In this document: positions 1 to 5,613 of the stretch, piece by piece
How positions within the stretch are numbered: the first letter of the stretch is position 1
Layout: each line of letters begins with the position of its first letter
Source: Bacteroidales bacterium
GTDB lineage: Bacteria > Bacteroidota > Bacteroidia > Bacteroidales > P3
DNA length: 5,613 nt
NCBI GenBank assembly: GCA_017545365.1
Contig: JAFWOP010000174.1
Coordinates: 1 to 5,613 of the forward strand
Direction: 5' to 3'
Program-made: the position numbers and the translations under genes
Notes under the pieces: generated by a model
Seen by the model: the letters and a program-made list of their open reading frames with translations, nothing else
Databases searched by the model: none
What the model was told of the DNA's origin: nothing

Positions 1-522
1 TCAAAAGACACTTTTTCTATTAATACTGGAGCGTCTTGGCCAGGATATAGTCATTCCTACTGCCAAAACGGTTATGACGGGCTAGCGGATATGACAAACA
101 ATGTCCTTATATACTATTATTCAGGTAGTTCTGCATGTGGCCGCAGGAGAGGAGGACTCACCGATTACGAAACGTGGGGAATACCTGCCCCGCAGACAGA
201 TACTATAAACATAAATCGTTCTCAATTGGCCTATCCAATAATCCGGCCGCAGGGATACCTCACTGCCACGAAACCGACAGAGGATGTGGGGAGTGTTCGG
301 CTGTTGCCCAACCCGGCACAGACACGGGTGACGGTGGAGGCAGCGGACGCGATAAAGGATGTGCAGGTGTCTGACATGGCGGGAAGGGTGCTTATCTCGA
401 AGAGGTACCCTGGTGACGCACGGGCGGTGACGCTGGAAATAGAATCACTGCCGCGAGGCAGCTACGTGGTGAGGGTGAAGACGGAGAAGAAAGAGACGGT
501 ACAGAAGCTAGTGGTGAACTAA
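1..522 (+). CDS. Secreted protein with T9SS type A C-terminal sorting domain (3' end only)
   Basis: The frame is open from the first base of the window to TAA at 520-522, so this is the last 173 residues of a longer protein whose start lies upstream; the ATG at 91 is internal, because the frame continues in front of it without a stop. Visible residues about 98 to 173 form a type IX secretion C-terminal domain: a start with LLPNPA, then short beta strands (VQVSDMAGRVL), a LPRGSYVVRV segment and a terminal QKLVVN. This domain type directs cargo through the Bacteroidota outer-membrane T9SS, where it is normally cleaved and the protein released or anchored to the surface. The preceding roughly 97 residues (Tyr, Ser and Gly rich, with three Cys at visible residues 21, 46 and one nearby region) match no catalytic family I recognise, so the cargo's activity is unknown. 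The gene converges on the minus-strand gene and their stop codons overlap. Confidence 0.88.
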   Translation, partial: SKDTFSINTGASWPGYSHSYCQNGYDGLADMTNNVLIYYYSGSSACGRRRGGLTDYETWGIPAPQTDTININRSQLAYPIIRPQGYLTATKPTEDVGSVRLLPNPAQTRVTVEAADAIKDVQVSDMAGRVLISKRYPGDARAVTLEIESLPRGSYVVRVKTEKKETVQKLVVN

Positions 523-2882
523 TACTGCCGCCGGGTGTCGCAGTGGCGCGCAACGGACTGGGCCACTTGGGTGTGGGGGTAGTGCTTGCGGATGCGGTCG
601 AAGAAACAAAGCTGGCGGTAGGCATAGGCCTGAGCCTCGTCGCCCCGGATGGTCAGGAAAGCCTGCCGCTGCCATTGGTCGGCCAAAGCGGAGGTCTGCC
701 GACGGCATTCGCGGGTGTCGTACCAGGCATGTCCATTGGGGAGCATATCGTTGGGCGAGAACCACGTCTGCCAGTCGGACTCGTAGTATTCGCTGTATTC
801 GTCCCAATAGGCATAATCGTCGCAGGTTCTACCATAAGAAAGATACTGCCAACAGAGGTCGGCGGCATTGCGCAAAGCGATGGAATAGGAGAGCATCAGC
901 AGTCCCAATCGGTCGGGGTCTTGTTCCTGTTTCATCTGCCGTTCAAGCCACAGCATCCGCTCGGCGAACAGCAGCTTGGGATGCCACTTGTAGCGCAGAG
1001 GCTGACGGTCGTAGCTGAAGGGGTCCCACTCGAAATCGATATTCTGATTGTTGACAAAATCGGGCGACACAACGCGCAAGTAACGCACTGCGTTGTAGTA
1101 GTCGCCTTCGCGCAGGTAGTGGGTGCCGATTATCTCGTACCAATAGTTGGTGTCGCGGTAGCCCTTGTCGGCCAGGAAGCGGTCGAAGTCGTCATGGGGT
1201 GAGCCTGTGGTGCGTTCGAAGAATTCCACCAGCCTATTGGGTGTCATGGTGTCGGCAATCCAGAAGGCGCGGTTGCTGTAGTCGTGGTTGTTATGGCTGA
1301 GGGTGTCGACATACTGGGCATGGCGCAGGCTGTCGGGGTTCACTTCGTAATAGTCGAAGTCACCCCAGCTGTAGGCGTATTCAAACTGTCCCAGACGGGT
1401 GCGGACCATCGGCATCAGCTCGTTGTGGGTGATGGCAAAGAGACGGTTTTCGGCCATATTGGCCAGCTGCAGCGCACGCACGGAGCGGCCTTGCTGTGCC
1501 AGACGGGCACAGGCACCATCTTTCTCTAGGAGAATCTTGCGCATGGCATCGTGGGTGTAGAGCGCATAGAGGGAGCTGTAGGTCAGCTCGTCAATATGTT
1601 GCAGACCATACTGGGTAGCGGCATCGAGCGAGGCGTACTCCTTCTGCAACTCGGCATCCAGCCAGCGGAGCTCGCCCAGCAGGTATTGCTCGTAGTGGTC
1701 GTCGACGGAGTCGATGCGGGCATGTAGGTAGCAGCGGAAGATGCGGATGCTTCTGACGAGGAAGGCATCGGTGCACCCCTCCTCGGCTCCTTGCAGGCAG
1801 CGCAGGGCTTCGGCCGGATGCCCGTAGTGGTCGTGGATGGCGGCGGCGGTGTAGCGCCATGGGGCCTTGTCGGCGTTCCGCCCGTCGGTCATCGCCCGCT
1901 CGCAGAGGTGCAGCAGACGCACACGTTGTACACTGTCGAACGCCATGCCGTACCCATCGTACCTGCTCCACAAATCGTAGTTTTCCAAGGAGTAGAGAAA
2001 CTTCTGCAAAGTGGGTCGGAAATAGGGGTTCTGGGGATTGAGGTCATACAGGTATTCGCAGACCTGCTCGACATTTTCCATCACGTAGAGCAGCGAGGGT
2101 ATGTCGCCCAGTCGGCGGTAGATTTCCAATGCCTTCTCGCGCTGTCCCTGACGCAGATAGCAACCAGCCACGTAGCCTTCCATCTCGTCGCGCAAGGTTC
2201 CCGCAGGCAGGAGGCTTCCACGTTGCTCCCAGAGGCGCACACACTCATCGTTGCTGCGAAGGGTGTAGAGCGACTTGGCAGCCAGCAGCAGGTAGCGGTC
2301 GGCATAACGCTGGCCGTCGTAGGACAACGCGCTGTTGGCTATCGAGTCCATCGTCACATCGCAGTCGTCCCAGCCGCAGCTGTAGTACCACGGCGAGAGC
2401 TGTTGCTTGCGCACCTCCTCGTATTCCTTGCAAAGGAAGAGATAGTCCAAGGCCTCCCGGTCGTCGGCGGCCAGCAACTGGGTGACGAAGTCGTTGTACC
2501 TCAGGTTGCATGAGTAGCCGAACAGGCGCGACATTCCCTGCCAGAGCCATGCCGAGGAATCGGCCATGCCACCGTGGCTGTACCACTGTTGCAAGGCCTT
2601 CCAGTCGTTGTAGCCATGATGATAGAGGGCATCGTTCACCGCTTCGGGAGTTACGCCTCCACCCACCTGCTGTGCCCACAGTTGGCAGTTGGCCGACACG
2701 AAGTTGCTGTGCCCGACGAGATAGTCTTTTTCCTGCCAATAAGGCATGATGCGGTAAAGGGATATGTCCCCCGGTCCAAAAATCCAAGGGCCGCAGGCCT
2801 GGGCAGTCGGGGATGAGGGCAGTAGTCCTGTCCCACCTAGGAGGAGGAGGCAATAAAGGCAAGTCTTTTGAATGTTTCTCAT
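519..2882 (-). CDS. Exported 787-aa helical-repeat protein with mature N-terminus CGPW, unknown function
   Basis: Residues 1-29 are a signal peptide: a short basic start, a hydrophobic core (CLLLLGG, residues 11-17) and an AQA cleavage site before Cys30. The mature protein then begins CGPWIFGPGD. Exported Bacteroidota proteins starting Ala-Cys-Gly-Pro are a familiar but uncharacterised type. AQA-C is a poor lipobox, so signal peptidase I cleavage is more likely than lipidation. The rest reads as alpha-helical, with TPR/SEL1-like helix pairs, for example about residues 235-260 (AGCYLRQGQREKALEIYRRL), 340-365 and 580-605 (HYLREGDYYNAVRYL). It is unusually rich in Tyr, Trp and Asp, with an acidic aromatic patch at about 687-708. 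No catalytic motif is visible, so a periplasmic or outer-membrane scaffold role is only inferred. The start at 2882 is the first ATG before the signal peptide. It lies 10 bases after the stop of the upstream lipoprotein gene, so the two are probably co-transcribed. Confidence 0.9.
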   Translation of the reverse strand: MRNIQKTCLYCLLLLGGTGLLPSSPTAQACGPWIFGPGDISLYRIMPYWQEKDYLVGHSNFVSANCQLWAQQVGGGVTPEAVNDALYHHGYNDWKALQQWYSHGGMADSSAWLWQGMSRLFGYSCNLRYNDFVTQLLAADDREALDYLFLCKEYEEVRKQQLSPWYYSCGWDDCDVTMDSIANSALSYDGQRYADRYLLLAAKSLYTLRSNDECVRLWEQRGSLLPAGTLRDEMEGYVAGCYLRQGQREKALEIYRRLGDIPSLLYVMENVEQVCEYLYDLNPQNPYFRPTLQKFLYSLENYDLWSRYDGYGMAFDSVQRVRLLHLCERAMTDGRNADKAPWRYTAAAIHDHYGHPAEALRCLQGAEEGCTDAFLVRSIRIFRCYLHARIDSVDDHYEQYLLGELRWLDAELQKEYASLDAATQYGLQHIDELTYSSLYALYTHDAMRKILLEKDGACARLAQQGRSVRALQLANMAENRLFAITHNELMPMVRTRLGQFEYAYSWGDFDYYEVNPDSLRHAQYVDTLSHNNHDYSNRAFWIADTMTPNRLVEFFERTTGSPHDDFDRFLADKGYRDTNYWYEIIGTHYLREGDYYNAVRYLRVVSPDFVNNQNIDFEWDPFSYDRQPLRYKWHPKLLFAERMLWLERQMKQEQDPDRLGLLMLSYSIALRNAADLCWQYLSYGRTCDDYAYWDEYSEYYESDWQTWFSPNDMLPNGHAWYDTRECRRQTSALADQWQRQAFLTIRGDEAQAYAYRQLCFFDRIRKHYPHTQVAQSVARHCDTRRQY

Positions 2883-2892
2883 AACGGCTCAA

Positions 2893-3888
2893 CTATTGGT
2901 TAAAGATGGATTCGACCTCTTCAAATGAGTAACGTGCCAGATTGGCGGAATCGAGATGAAAGAGCACTGTGGAACGCTTATGTCTGGGCAAGACACGCCC
3001 TTCGAGGGCTTTTTGCACCCGTTGTATGTCGGACACCTGTGCCCATTCCACCCGCAGGGTGTCGCCCGCCACTTCTGGCAGTTGGTCGGGCGGCACGAGA
3101 TGGGAGAATGTTCCTGAGGGATGGAACGCCACGCCCCATCCGTAGAGGGGGTAGGCAATGTCTATCTGCCGTCCTTCTTTGGCCAGCGTGTCAAGCCATC
3201 CACGGGTCATGTGTCCGATATACGGTTCCACATCCTTATAGTCAAGTATCGAGTTGTGTGTCTCGCGGCTTTGCAGCCGACCTGTATTGTACATCATCAG
3301 CACATATTGGTCGCAGGTGGGGATGTTTTTCTTCTTTGTCAACAGGCTCAGGCGCAGTGTTGTGCTCACCTTCACGCTGTCCTCATGCGCCCTCTGGCAG
3401 AGGAAGTACACCAAATCCATTGTCGTCCAAGCACTCTTCTGACCGCCGTCGCAGTCAATCTGTACCTCGCTGAATTCCAACCCATGGCAGCGCATCATGG
3501 CACAGATTCGGTCATAAATGTTATGTGCAATATCGTAGGTTGACAATCTGTAATCGTCGGACATCGCATCCAGCGCCCCGTGCGAGACAAAGACGGTGGG
3601 CACCACCTCGATATCTTCGGGCAGCGGCTGCATAAGGCGCAGCGTGGCCACGGGAGCAACTCCTTCTTGGACAACATCCACATCGAACAGGTGCAGATAG
3701 ATGCGCCCTATCTTATGTTCCTTTAAAAACTCTTGCTCCCAAGGCGTTGGGTTGTAGGTTGTCTTCCAGTGATAGATGGCTCTAGAGGGTTGGGAGGTCC
3801 CCACCCCCTTGTCCTTACGGCAACCCGCCGCCAGCAAGACGAGGCAACAAACAAGGATGACCGTAGGATTGAAAAAATAATGTCTCAT
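2893..3888 (-). CDS. Lipoprotein with putative TIM-barrel fold (DUF3142-like/GH-like), unknown function
   Basis: This encodes 331 residues. Residues 1-23 are a lipoprotein signal peptide with a hydrophobic run ending LLAAGC and the lipidated Cys at position 23; the following RKDK lacks the acidic surface-export signal, so the protein probably faces the periplasm. The mature part alternates beta strands and helices in a TIM-barrel-like way: YHWKTTYNPT (39-48), IGRIYLHLFDVD (60-71), VVPTVFVSHGAL (95-106), EVQIDCDGG (141-149), VSTTLRL (174-180), YVLMMYNTG (195-203) and IDIAYPLYGWGVAF (242-255). The strand ending in Asp-x-Asp (145, 147), followed by Met-Tyr-Asn-Thr-Gly and Pro-Leu-Tyr-Gly-Trp, resembles from memory the DUF3142-type and related glycoside-hydrolase-like barrels. 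That family name is an inference and no enzymatic activity is shown. It is the first gene of a two-gene minus-strand operon with the CGPW protein. The ATG at 3888 is directly ahead of the signal peptide; no Shine-Dalgarno is seen, as is usual in this phylum. Confidence 0.88.
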   Translation of the reverse strand: MRHYFFNPTVILVCCLVLLAAGCRKDKGVGTSQPSRAIYHWKTTYNPTPWEQEFLKEHKIGRIYLHLFDVDVVQEGVAPVATLRLMQPLPEDIEVVPTVFVSHGALDAMSDDYRLSTYDIAHNIYDRICAMMRCHGLEFSEVQIDCDGGQKSAWTTMDLVYFLCQRAHEDSVKVSTTLRLSLLTKKKNIPTCDQYVLMMYNTGRLQSRETHNSILDYKDVEPYIGHMTRGWLDTLAKEGRQIDIAYPLYGWGVAFHPSGTFSHLVPPDQLPEVAGDTLRVEWAQVSDIQRVQKALEGRVLPRHKRSTVLFHLDSANLARYSFEEVESIFNQ

Positions 3889-3916
3889 ACTAGTTTTTGA
3901 TTAGCTTCCATATTAA

Positions 3917-3940
3917 CGGCGAAAGCCGACAATAATTGTC
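3917..3940. promoter_or_regulatory. Small hairpin fused to a 13-bp palindrome upstream of the leftward operon
   Basis: CGGC-GAAA-GCCG (3917-3928) is a perfect 4-bp stem with a four-base loop. The last G starts a second symmetrical element, GACAAT-A-ATTGTC (3928-3940), with six perfect pairs around one central base. The two share base 3928, so they cannot both form fully as RNA hairpins. The second, as duplex DNA, has the look of a dimeric regulator site. The position is 29 to 52 bases in front of the lipoprotein start, so either the 5' UTR or an operator of that operon is possible. The role is inferred from symmetry alone. Confidence 0.3.
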
Positions 3941-4010
3941 CGCAAGAAAGCATATTTTTACTAAAGTGGGGAGAGTGACTATTGCTGCGTAGATAATTTT
4001 TGGTGCAAGG

Positions 4011-4042
4011 TTGCTTTGTTTTAGAAAAAAGTTGTATCTTTG
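4011..4042 (+). promoter_or_regulatory. Bacteroides-type sigma-ABfr promoter facing right
   Basis: The -7 box TATCTTTG at 4035-4042 matches the Bacteroidota consensus TAnnTTTG exactly. A TTG at 4011-4013 lies 21 bases upstream, about where the -33 element (TTG/TTTG) is expected; a TTTG at 4015-4018 is an alternative with shorter spacing. The bases between are A/T rich (TTTTAGAAAAAAG). Transcription should begin near 4046-4050, just ahead of the predicted structured RNA, and would be the main promoter visible for the small ORF and the surface lipoprotein. Confidence 0.7.
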
Positions 4043-4046
4043 CAGA

Positions 4047-4296
4047 TGCAGGCAGAGAGAACTATTGTCTGCAAATTATTGAGAAAGCGCATTTTCGCTC
4101 TATTCCGAAGACGTGAAACTGGACACTTCACTTATTATGATATAGGAATAAAGGGAAGATGAATGCTCCTGTTGGATTGTATTATATACTATGATACATC
4201 CTTCGGTGGAGCAATTCACTGAACCTTATTTTTTATCATAGGGAGTCCAGCCCCACGTCTAAAGATTAGGTCGCATTGGATGGCTCCACTTTCTTG
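4047..4296 (+). ncRNA. Candidate structured RNA: long rod-like fold (6S-like shape, or structured 5' leader)
   Basis: Downstream of the promoter the strand folds back on itself in a single rod. Helices found by eye, outside to inside: 4082-4087 with 4289-4294 (AGAAAG/CTTTCT); 4096-4105 with 4264-4273 (seven pairs, one wobble, two mismatches); 4109-4115 with 4254-4260 (AGACGTG/CACGTCT); 4119-4124 with 4245-4250 (CTGGAC/GTCCAG); 4136-4142 with 4234-4240 (TATGATA/TATCATA); 4147-4151 with 4226-4230; 4153-4154 with 4224-4225; 4161-4164 with 4214-4217; 4165-4169 with 4208-4212 (GCTCC/GGAGC); 4174-4177 with 4198-4201; 4179-4182 with 4194-4197; loop 4183-4193. A large asymmetric bubble (4125-4135 opposite 4241-4244) sits mid-rod. 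A closed rod with a bubble is how 6S RNA looks, but I do not recognise its conserved bases, so that identity is not claimed. No uridine-tract terminator was seen at the 3' end, so the exact end is uncertain and it may be the leader of the downstream genes. Confidence 0.5.
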
Positions 4297-4368
4297 TATT
4301 GTTTTACCTAAAAGACAGAAATGTAGTGTCGCATGAGCCAAGGCACTGAAACTAATTGCTTTTTGCCT

Positions 4369-4614
4369 ATGGACAAGAAACACAAATCATGTTATGACCC
4401 ACCGAGGGTAGCTGTTGTCACCTTCAAGGTGGAGAATGGTCTAAATGCGTCGTTTGAGTCGCGTACGGCAGGGACGCTCCTTCCCTTTTGCGATGCCACG
4501 TGGGACGCGCCGTCGACTTCATCCCAATTAAGCCTATTCGGCGATGGAGACTGGACGGGCGGCTCGTCGTTTTCAAACAACAACAGTTTTGGTTCCAGCA
4601 GTTGGGACGAATGA
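4369..4614 (+). CDS. Small protein of about 81 aa upstream of a surface lipoprotein gene, unknown function
   Basis: The protein begins MDKKHKSCYDPPRVAVVTFKV, continues with a LNASF segment, and ends in a Ser/Asn/Gly-rich acidic tail (GGSSFSNNNSFGSSSWDE), with Cys at positions 8 and 41. It has no signal peptide or membrane segment. Small proteins with a short basic start, a Tyr-x-Pro-Pro-Arg core, a V-x-V-E-x-G stretch and a glycine/aspartate-rich tail often lie directly upstream of fimbrillin or BspA-like genes in Bacteroidales, from general familiarity; their function is not known to me. An in-frame ATG at 4333 would give 93 residues; I prefer 4369 because the basic MDKK start abutting the YxPPR core fits this type better, and the extra 12 residues (SQGTETNCFLP) look unrelated. 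The stop lies 25 bases before the next start, so the two genes probably share a transcript. Confidence 0.6.
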   Translation: MDKKHKSCYDPPRVAVVTFKVENGLNASFESRTAGTLLPFCDATWDAPSTSSQLSLFGDGDWTGGSSFSNNNSFGSSSWDE

Positions 4615-4639
4615 GTATTAAGAATTAAAAAAGAGATTT

Positions 4640-5613
4640 ATGAAAAAGCAACATATAAGATTTCCTTTTGTATTGGCATCTATCGCCATGCTGGCAGTGA
4701 GCTGCCAAAAAGAAGAAGGCACAGTCACCCTTGGTGCCGAGATTCAGAAAACCGTCAATAGCAGCACGAAGGTCTACATCAATGACCACACCCCCTGCTG
4801 GCACAACGGCGACGAGGTGTATATCAACAATGCCGCCTATCCCATCATGGCAGCATCGGGTGCGTCAGCGCGGATTGAGGACGTAGTGTCGAGTAGCTCT
4901 TATCGTGCCATCTTCCCTGCCAGCATTGTGCCTGAGGACTGCGACATCAGCAGTAGTGGCAGTGTACCAGTGACATTACCGTCGATACAGCACTACGAGT
5001 TGGTAGGTAGTCACCAGCGTGTAGACGTGCCAATGGGTGCCTATCTCACCAGTGGCAGCACTTTGCAGTTCTACAACCTTTGTTCGGTGGTGCGGGTAAT
5101 TGTTAGCAACTCGTTGAACCAAGAGTTGACACTGAGACGCATAGAATTGACGGCCACCGCATCAGGACTGAGTGGAGCGGGTACCGCCACGGTTAGCGGC
5201 TCGGTGCATGACCACATCAGCATGTCCAGCACAGCATCTCACTCTGTGACACTTAGTTTTGGAGATAATAGTACGAGGACTGTGGGTGCCTTGGCAACAG
5301 AGACATTCGATATTGTGGTGCCAGAGTTCGACACTGACGATGTGGACATATCGATTTATACTACCGATGATAGGTATGTCGAAGTGGAGAAAGAGGATGT
5401 GGCATTGGCGCATAATACCATCACAACCGTGACAGCAAATGTTACGGCTTTGGCAGAAGTGCCTCATGCTGAATTGGTAGATGGACCTACCTTTAATAGT
5501 GCCATTCCATATGCCACATCGGTGGTGTTTGAATACAATAGTAACGTTAGTTCTGGTACATTGCTTTCCACTGCTAATTCTCCTGTACAAATCTATGGTA
5601 ATTTAGATGGAAG
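4640..5613 (+). CDS. BspA/fimbrillin-type surface lipoprotein (5' part, runs off the window)
   Basis: ATG at 4640 opens a frame with no stop through the last base, giving 324 residues of a longer protein. Residues 1-22 are a lipoprotein signal peptide ending LAVSC, with Cys22 lipidated. The next residues, QKEEG, resemble the QK(D/E)(D/E) lipoprotein export signal that sends Bacteroidota lipoproteins to the cell surface. Residues about 30-270 form a beta-rich fimbrillin-like N-terminal region: TKVYINDHTPCWHNGDEVYI (43-62), YRAIFPASIVP (88-98), VTLPSIQHYE (111-120), QRVDVPMGAYL (126-136) and FYNLCSVVRVIVSN (144-157). From about 276 the sequence changes to TFNSAIP, SVVFEYNS, SPVQIYGNLDG, which from memory is the start of the repeat region of Bacteroidales BspA-like proteins with leucine-rich (DUF285-type) repeats. 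Such proteins bind host or bacterial surface ligands; the ligand here is unknown. The repeats proper lie outside the window. No Shine-Dalgarno is present; the upstream bases are A-rich (TTAAAAAAGAGATTT). Confidence 0.88.
   Translation, partial: MKKQHIRFPFVLASIAMLAVSCQKEEGTVTLGAEIQKTVNSSTKVYINDHTPCWHNGDEVYINNAAYPIMAASGASARIEDVVSSSSYRAIFPASIVPEDCDISSSGSVPVTLPSIQHYELVGSHQRVDVPMGAYLTSGSTLQFYNLCSVVRVIVSNSLNQELTLRRIELTATASGLSGAGTATVSGSVHDHISMSSTASHSVTLSFGDNSTRTVGALATETFDIVVPEFDTDDVDISIYTTDDRYVEVEKEDVALAHNTITTVTANVTALAEVPHAELVDGPTFNSAIPYATSVVFEYNSNVSSGTLLSTANSPVQIYGNLDG

Larger units (their letters stand above)
3889..4368. other. Divergent intergenic region, about 480 bases
   Basis: This non-coding gap separates the leftward lipoprotein operon from the rightward small-ORF/surface-lipoprotein genes and is visibly more AT-rich than the genes beside it. 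Bases 3889-3960 form the upstream region of the leftward operon and carry a hairpin and a palindrome. Bases 4011-4042 hold a rightward promoter. Bases 4047-4296 hold a predicted rod-shaped RNA. I found no good TAnnTTTG match for the leftward operon. If the small ORF really starts at 4333, the last 36 bases are coding. Confidence 0.8.

Noticed and set aside
543..1202. A 219-codon open frame on the plus strand opposite the 787-aa gene
   Set aside because: It lies wholly antisense to a gene with a clear signal peptide; the translation is a Val/Gly/Ala-rich shadow with no domain.
1791..2513. A 240-codon open frame on the plus strand
   Set aside because: It is also antisense to the 787-aa gene, with Val/Gln/His-biased composition typical of a codon shadow and no signal or motif.
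2925..3543. Plus-strand open frames opposite the lipoprotein gene
   Set aside because: They are rich in Arg, Pro and Cys with no family resemblance, and the minus-strand frame has a lipobox and ordered secondary structure.
4071..4080. CAAATTATT as a leftward TAnnTTTG promoter for the lipoprotein operon
   Set aside because: The spacing inside the box is wrong by one base and it lies almost 200 bases from the gene start.
4110..4259. Reading the inverted matches as an invertible promoter or mobile-element ends
   Set aside because: The matches are many short helices separated by bulges, not one long perfect inverted repeat, and no recombinase or transposase gene is present.
4047..4296. Naming the structured RNA as tmRNA, RNase P RNA, SRP RNA or a retron RNA
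   Set aside because: I found none of the conserved core sequences of the first three, and there is no reverse transcriptase gene in the window to support a retron.
5162..5590. A 142-codon minus-strand open frame
   Set aside because: It lies inside the plus-strand BspA-like lipoprotein, which is open to the window edge and has recognisable motifs; the Cys/His-rich translation is a shadow.

Overview
The window looks like a chromosomal segment of a Bacteroidota bacterium, most likely Bacteroidales and close to the Prevotella/Bacteroides group. The evidence is a type IX secretion system (T9SS) C-terminal sorting domain at the left edge, lipoproteins with Bacteroidota-style lipoboxes, a Bacteroides-type promoter (TAnnTTTG at 4035-4042), a lack of Shine-Dalgarno sequences before the starts, and a BspA-like surface lipoprotein at the right edge. 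The genus cannot be fixed from the sequence alone.

Layout. Positions 1-522 (+) hold the C-terminal end of a secreted T9SS cargo protein whose start lies outside the window. It meets tail to tail a two-gene minus-strand operon: a lipoprotein with a TIM-barrel-like look (3888 to 2893) followed 10 bases later by a 787-aa exported helical-repeat protein beginning Cys-Gly-Pro-Trp after its signal peptide (2882 to 519). The stop codons of the plus- and minus-strand genes overlap within a 4-base CTAA at 519-522. A non-coding stretch of about 480 bases follows (3889-4368). To the right are a small protein gene (4369-4614, possibly from 4333) and, 25 bases later, a BspA/fimbrillin-type surface lipoprotein that runs off the right edge (4640-5613).

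The 480-base gap is the most interesting part. It holds a well-formed Bacteroides-type promoter facing right. Downstream, bases 4082-4294 can be folded by eye into one long interrupted rod of at least ten short helices closing on a terminal loop at 4183-4193. This is either a stand-alone structured RNA, with an overall shape like 6S RNA, or a long structured 5' leader of the small-ORF/surface-lipoprotein operon. I see no clear Rho-independent terminator between it and the small ORF, so the leader reading stays open.

How the genes may work together: all four larger or partial products seem to be exported (one T9SS cargo, two lipoproteins, one signal-peptide protein), so this is a cell-envelope and surface region. 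The minus-strand pair looks like a functional unit of unknown role. The plus-strand RNA, small ORF and BspA-like gene look like one transcription unit. Nothing in the window points to a mobile element, CRISPR array, tRNA or rRNA.
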